A DNA stretch of 64,000 bases, from the NCBI RefSeq assembly GCF_022829365.1, contig NZ_JAKSYJ010000235.1, positions 1 through 64,000 of the forward strand, given 5' to 3'. Shown piece after piece: positions 63,566-64,000 of the stretch. The stretch is from Methylobacterium sp. J-077 (GTDB taxonomy: Bacteria > Pseudomonadota > Alphaproteobacteria > Rhizobiales > Beijerinckiaceae). The notes under the pieces are model-generated. The model was not told where the DNA came from. It did no database searches and was given only the letters and a program-made list of their open reading frames with translations. How positions within the stretch are numbered: position 1 is the stretch's first letter; each line of letters opens with the position of its first letter. The position numbers and the translations under genes are program-made.

Positions 63566-64000
63566 ATGCAGCTCCGCCGAATCGAGATCCGCGACTTCCG
63601 CAAGCTCGGCCACGTCGTCGTCGACGGATTGGAGGACGGCCTGAACGTCATCGTCGGTGACAACGAGGCCGGGAAGTCGACCGTCCTGGCGGCCTTGCGC
63701 GCGGCCCTGTTCGAGCGCCATCGCATCTCCGGTGACGTCGCCAACGCGATGTTGCCCTACAATCAGGCGGTTCGGCCGGAGATAGCCATCGACTTCGAGG
63801 TCGCGGGTCTAGCCTGGCGCCTACGCAAGGCTTTCTGCCAGAAGCCGGAGGCCGAGCTACGGGGACCCGGCGAACGATACCTCAATGACGACGCGGAAGA
63901 GCGCCTCGCCACCCTTCTCGGGTTCACCCACCCGGGCCGGGGCGGTTCGAAGCCCGAGGAGCACCAGGGGATCTATGGACTCTGCTGGGTCGACCAGGGG
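63566..64000 (+). CDS. SbcC/Rad50/YhaN-like AAA ATPase (N-terminal part only)
   Basis: The first 145 residues of a protein that continues past the window. It opens with the SMC/Rad50-type strand MQLRRIEIRDFRKLGHVVVD and the Walker A GDNEAGKST at 31-39. A domain follows that includes LAWRLRKAF and a Gly-rich loop. This matches YhaN-like members rather than SbcC proper, but the coiled coil and Walker B lie outside the window. It is coupled to the nuclease gene (4-bp gap). It probably forms a nuclease-ATPase complex on DNA ends. Confidence 0.85.
   Translation, partial: MQLRRIEIRDFRKLGHVVVDGLEDGLNVIVGDNEAGKSTVLAALRAALFERHRISGDVANAMLPYNQAVRPEIAIDFEVAGLAWRLRKAFCQKPEAELRGPGERYLNDDAEERLATLLGFTHPGRGGSKPEEHQGIYGLCWVDQG

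Overview
The window is about 70% G+C with dense, frequently overlapping genes. Its content (RutABCD, MatA/MatB, aerobic-type CobO/CobQ/CobU, a PhyR/EcfG-style promoter motif, many palindromic intergenic repeats) points to an alphaproteobacterium, most likely Methylobacterium or Methylorubrum. This assignment is inference from gene content and style; no marker gene such as 16S rRNA is present.

Layout. 1-4.7 kb: surface-polysaccharide glycosyltransferases, including a partial large one whose N-terminal half is a series of degenerate repeats. 4.7-7.8 kb: the pyrimidine-degradation set rutA-rutB-rutC-rutD (minus strand). 8-9.5 kb: three small envelope or unknown proteins. 9.7-12.4 kb: thrC and an M16 processing peptidase. 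12.6-15.5 kb: a 7TM-PAS-GGDEF-EAL protein with degenerate signature motifs. 15.5-16.6 kb: a HTH/PIN toxin-antitoxin pair. 16.9-19.4 kb: a coiled-coil protein, a ferredoxin-reductase-like protein that lacks the usual cofactor motifs, and an SGNH hydrolase-like gene bracketed by inverted copies of a palindromic repeat.

19.5-46.3 kb is a glycogen/trehalose supercluster: glgP, a GH13 alpha-glucosidase and glgA, then a minus-strand run otsA-glgX-treZ-(malQ::treY)-(GH13::glgE)-(treS::maltokinase)-glgB. Three of these are large fusions. Together they cover three trehalose routes (OtsA, TreYZ, TreS), the maltose-1-phosphate route to alpha-glucan (TreS-kinase, GlgE), classical elongation and branching (GlgA, GlgB), and breakdown (GlgP, GlgX, MalQ). 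No glgC and no otsB lie in the window. Hairpin-type repeats sit between several of these genes.

46.8-48.9 kb: four small membrane or stress proteins (ElaB/YqjD-like, YqjE-like, DUF3618, and a long ElaB-like protein), preceded by an EcfG-like promoter match and ended by a strong rho-independent terminator. 49-52.1 kb: malonate use (malonyl-CoA decarboxylase, malonyl-CoA synthetase). 52.3-61.3 kb: two MFS transporters, a 2-hydroxyacid dehydrogenase, two small conserved-looking ORFs, and cobalamin genes cobC, cobD(cbiB), cobQ, cobO and cobU. The cobC and cobD reading frames overlap head to head.

61.4-64 kb: tRNA-Glu(UUC), then about 1 kb of poorly coding DNA with a decayed secreted-protein fragment, then an SbcD/Mre11-like nuclease and the start of an SbcC/Rad50-like ATPase that runs off the window. 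This looks like the edge of a tRNA-associated genomic island, and it is the best candidate here for a poorly described (possibly defence or repair) system.
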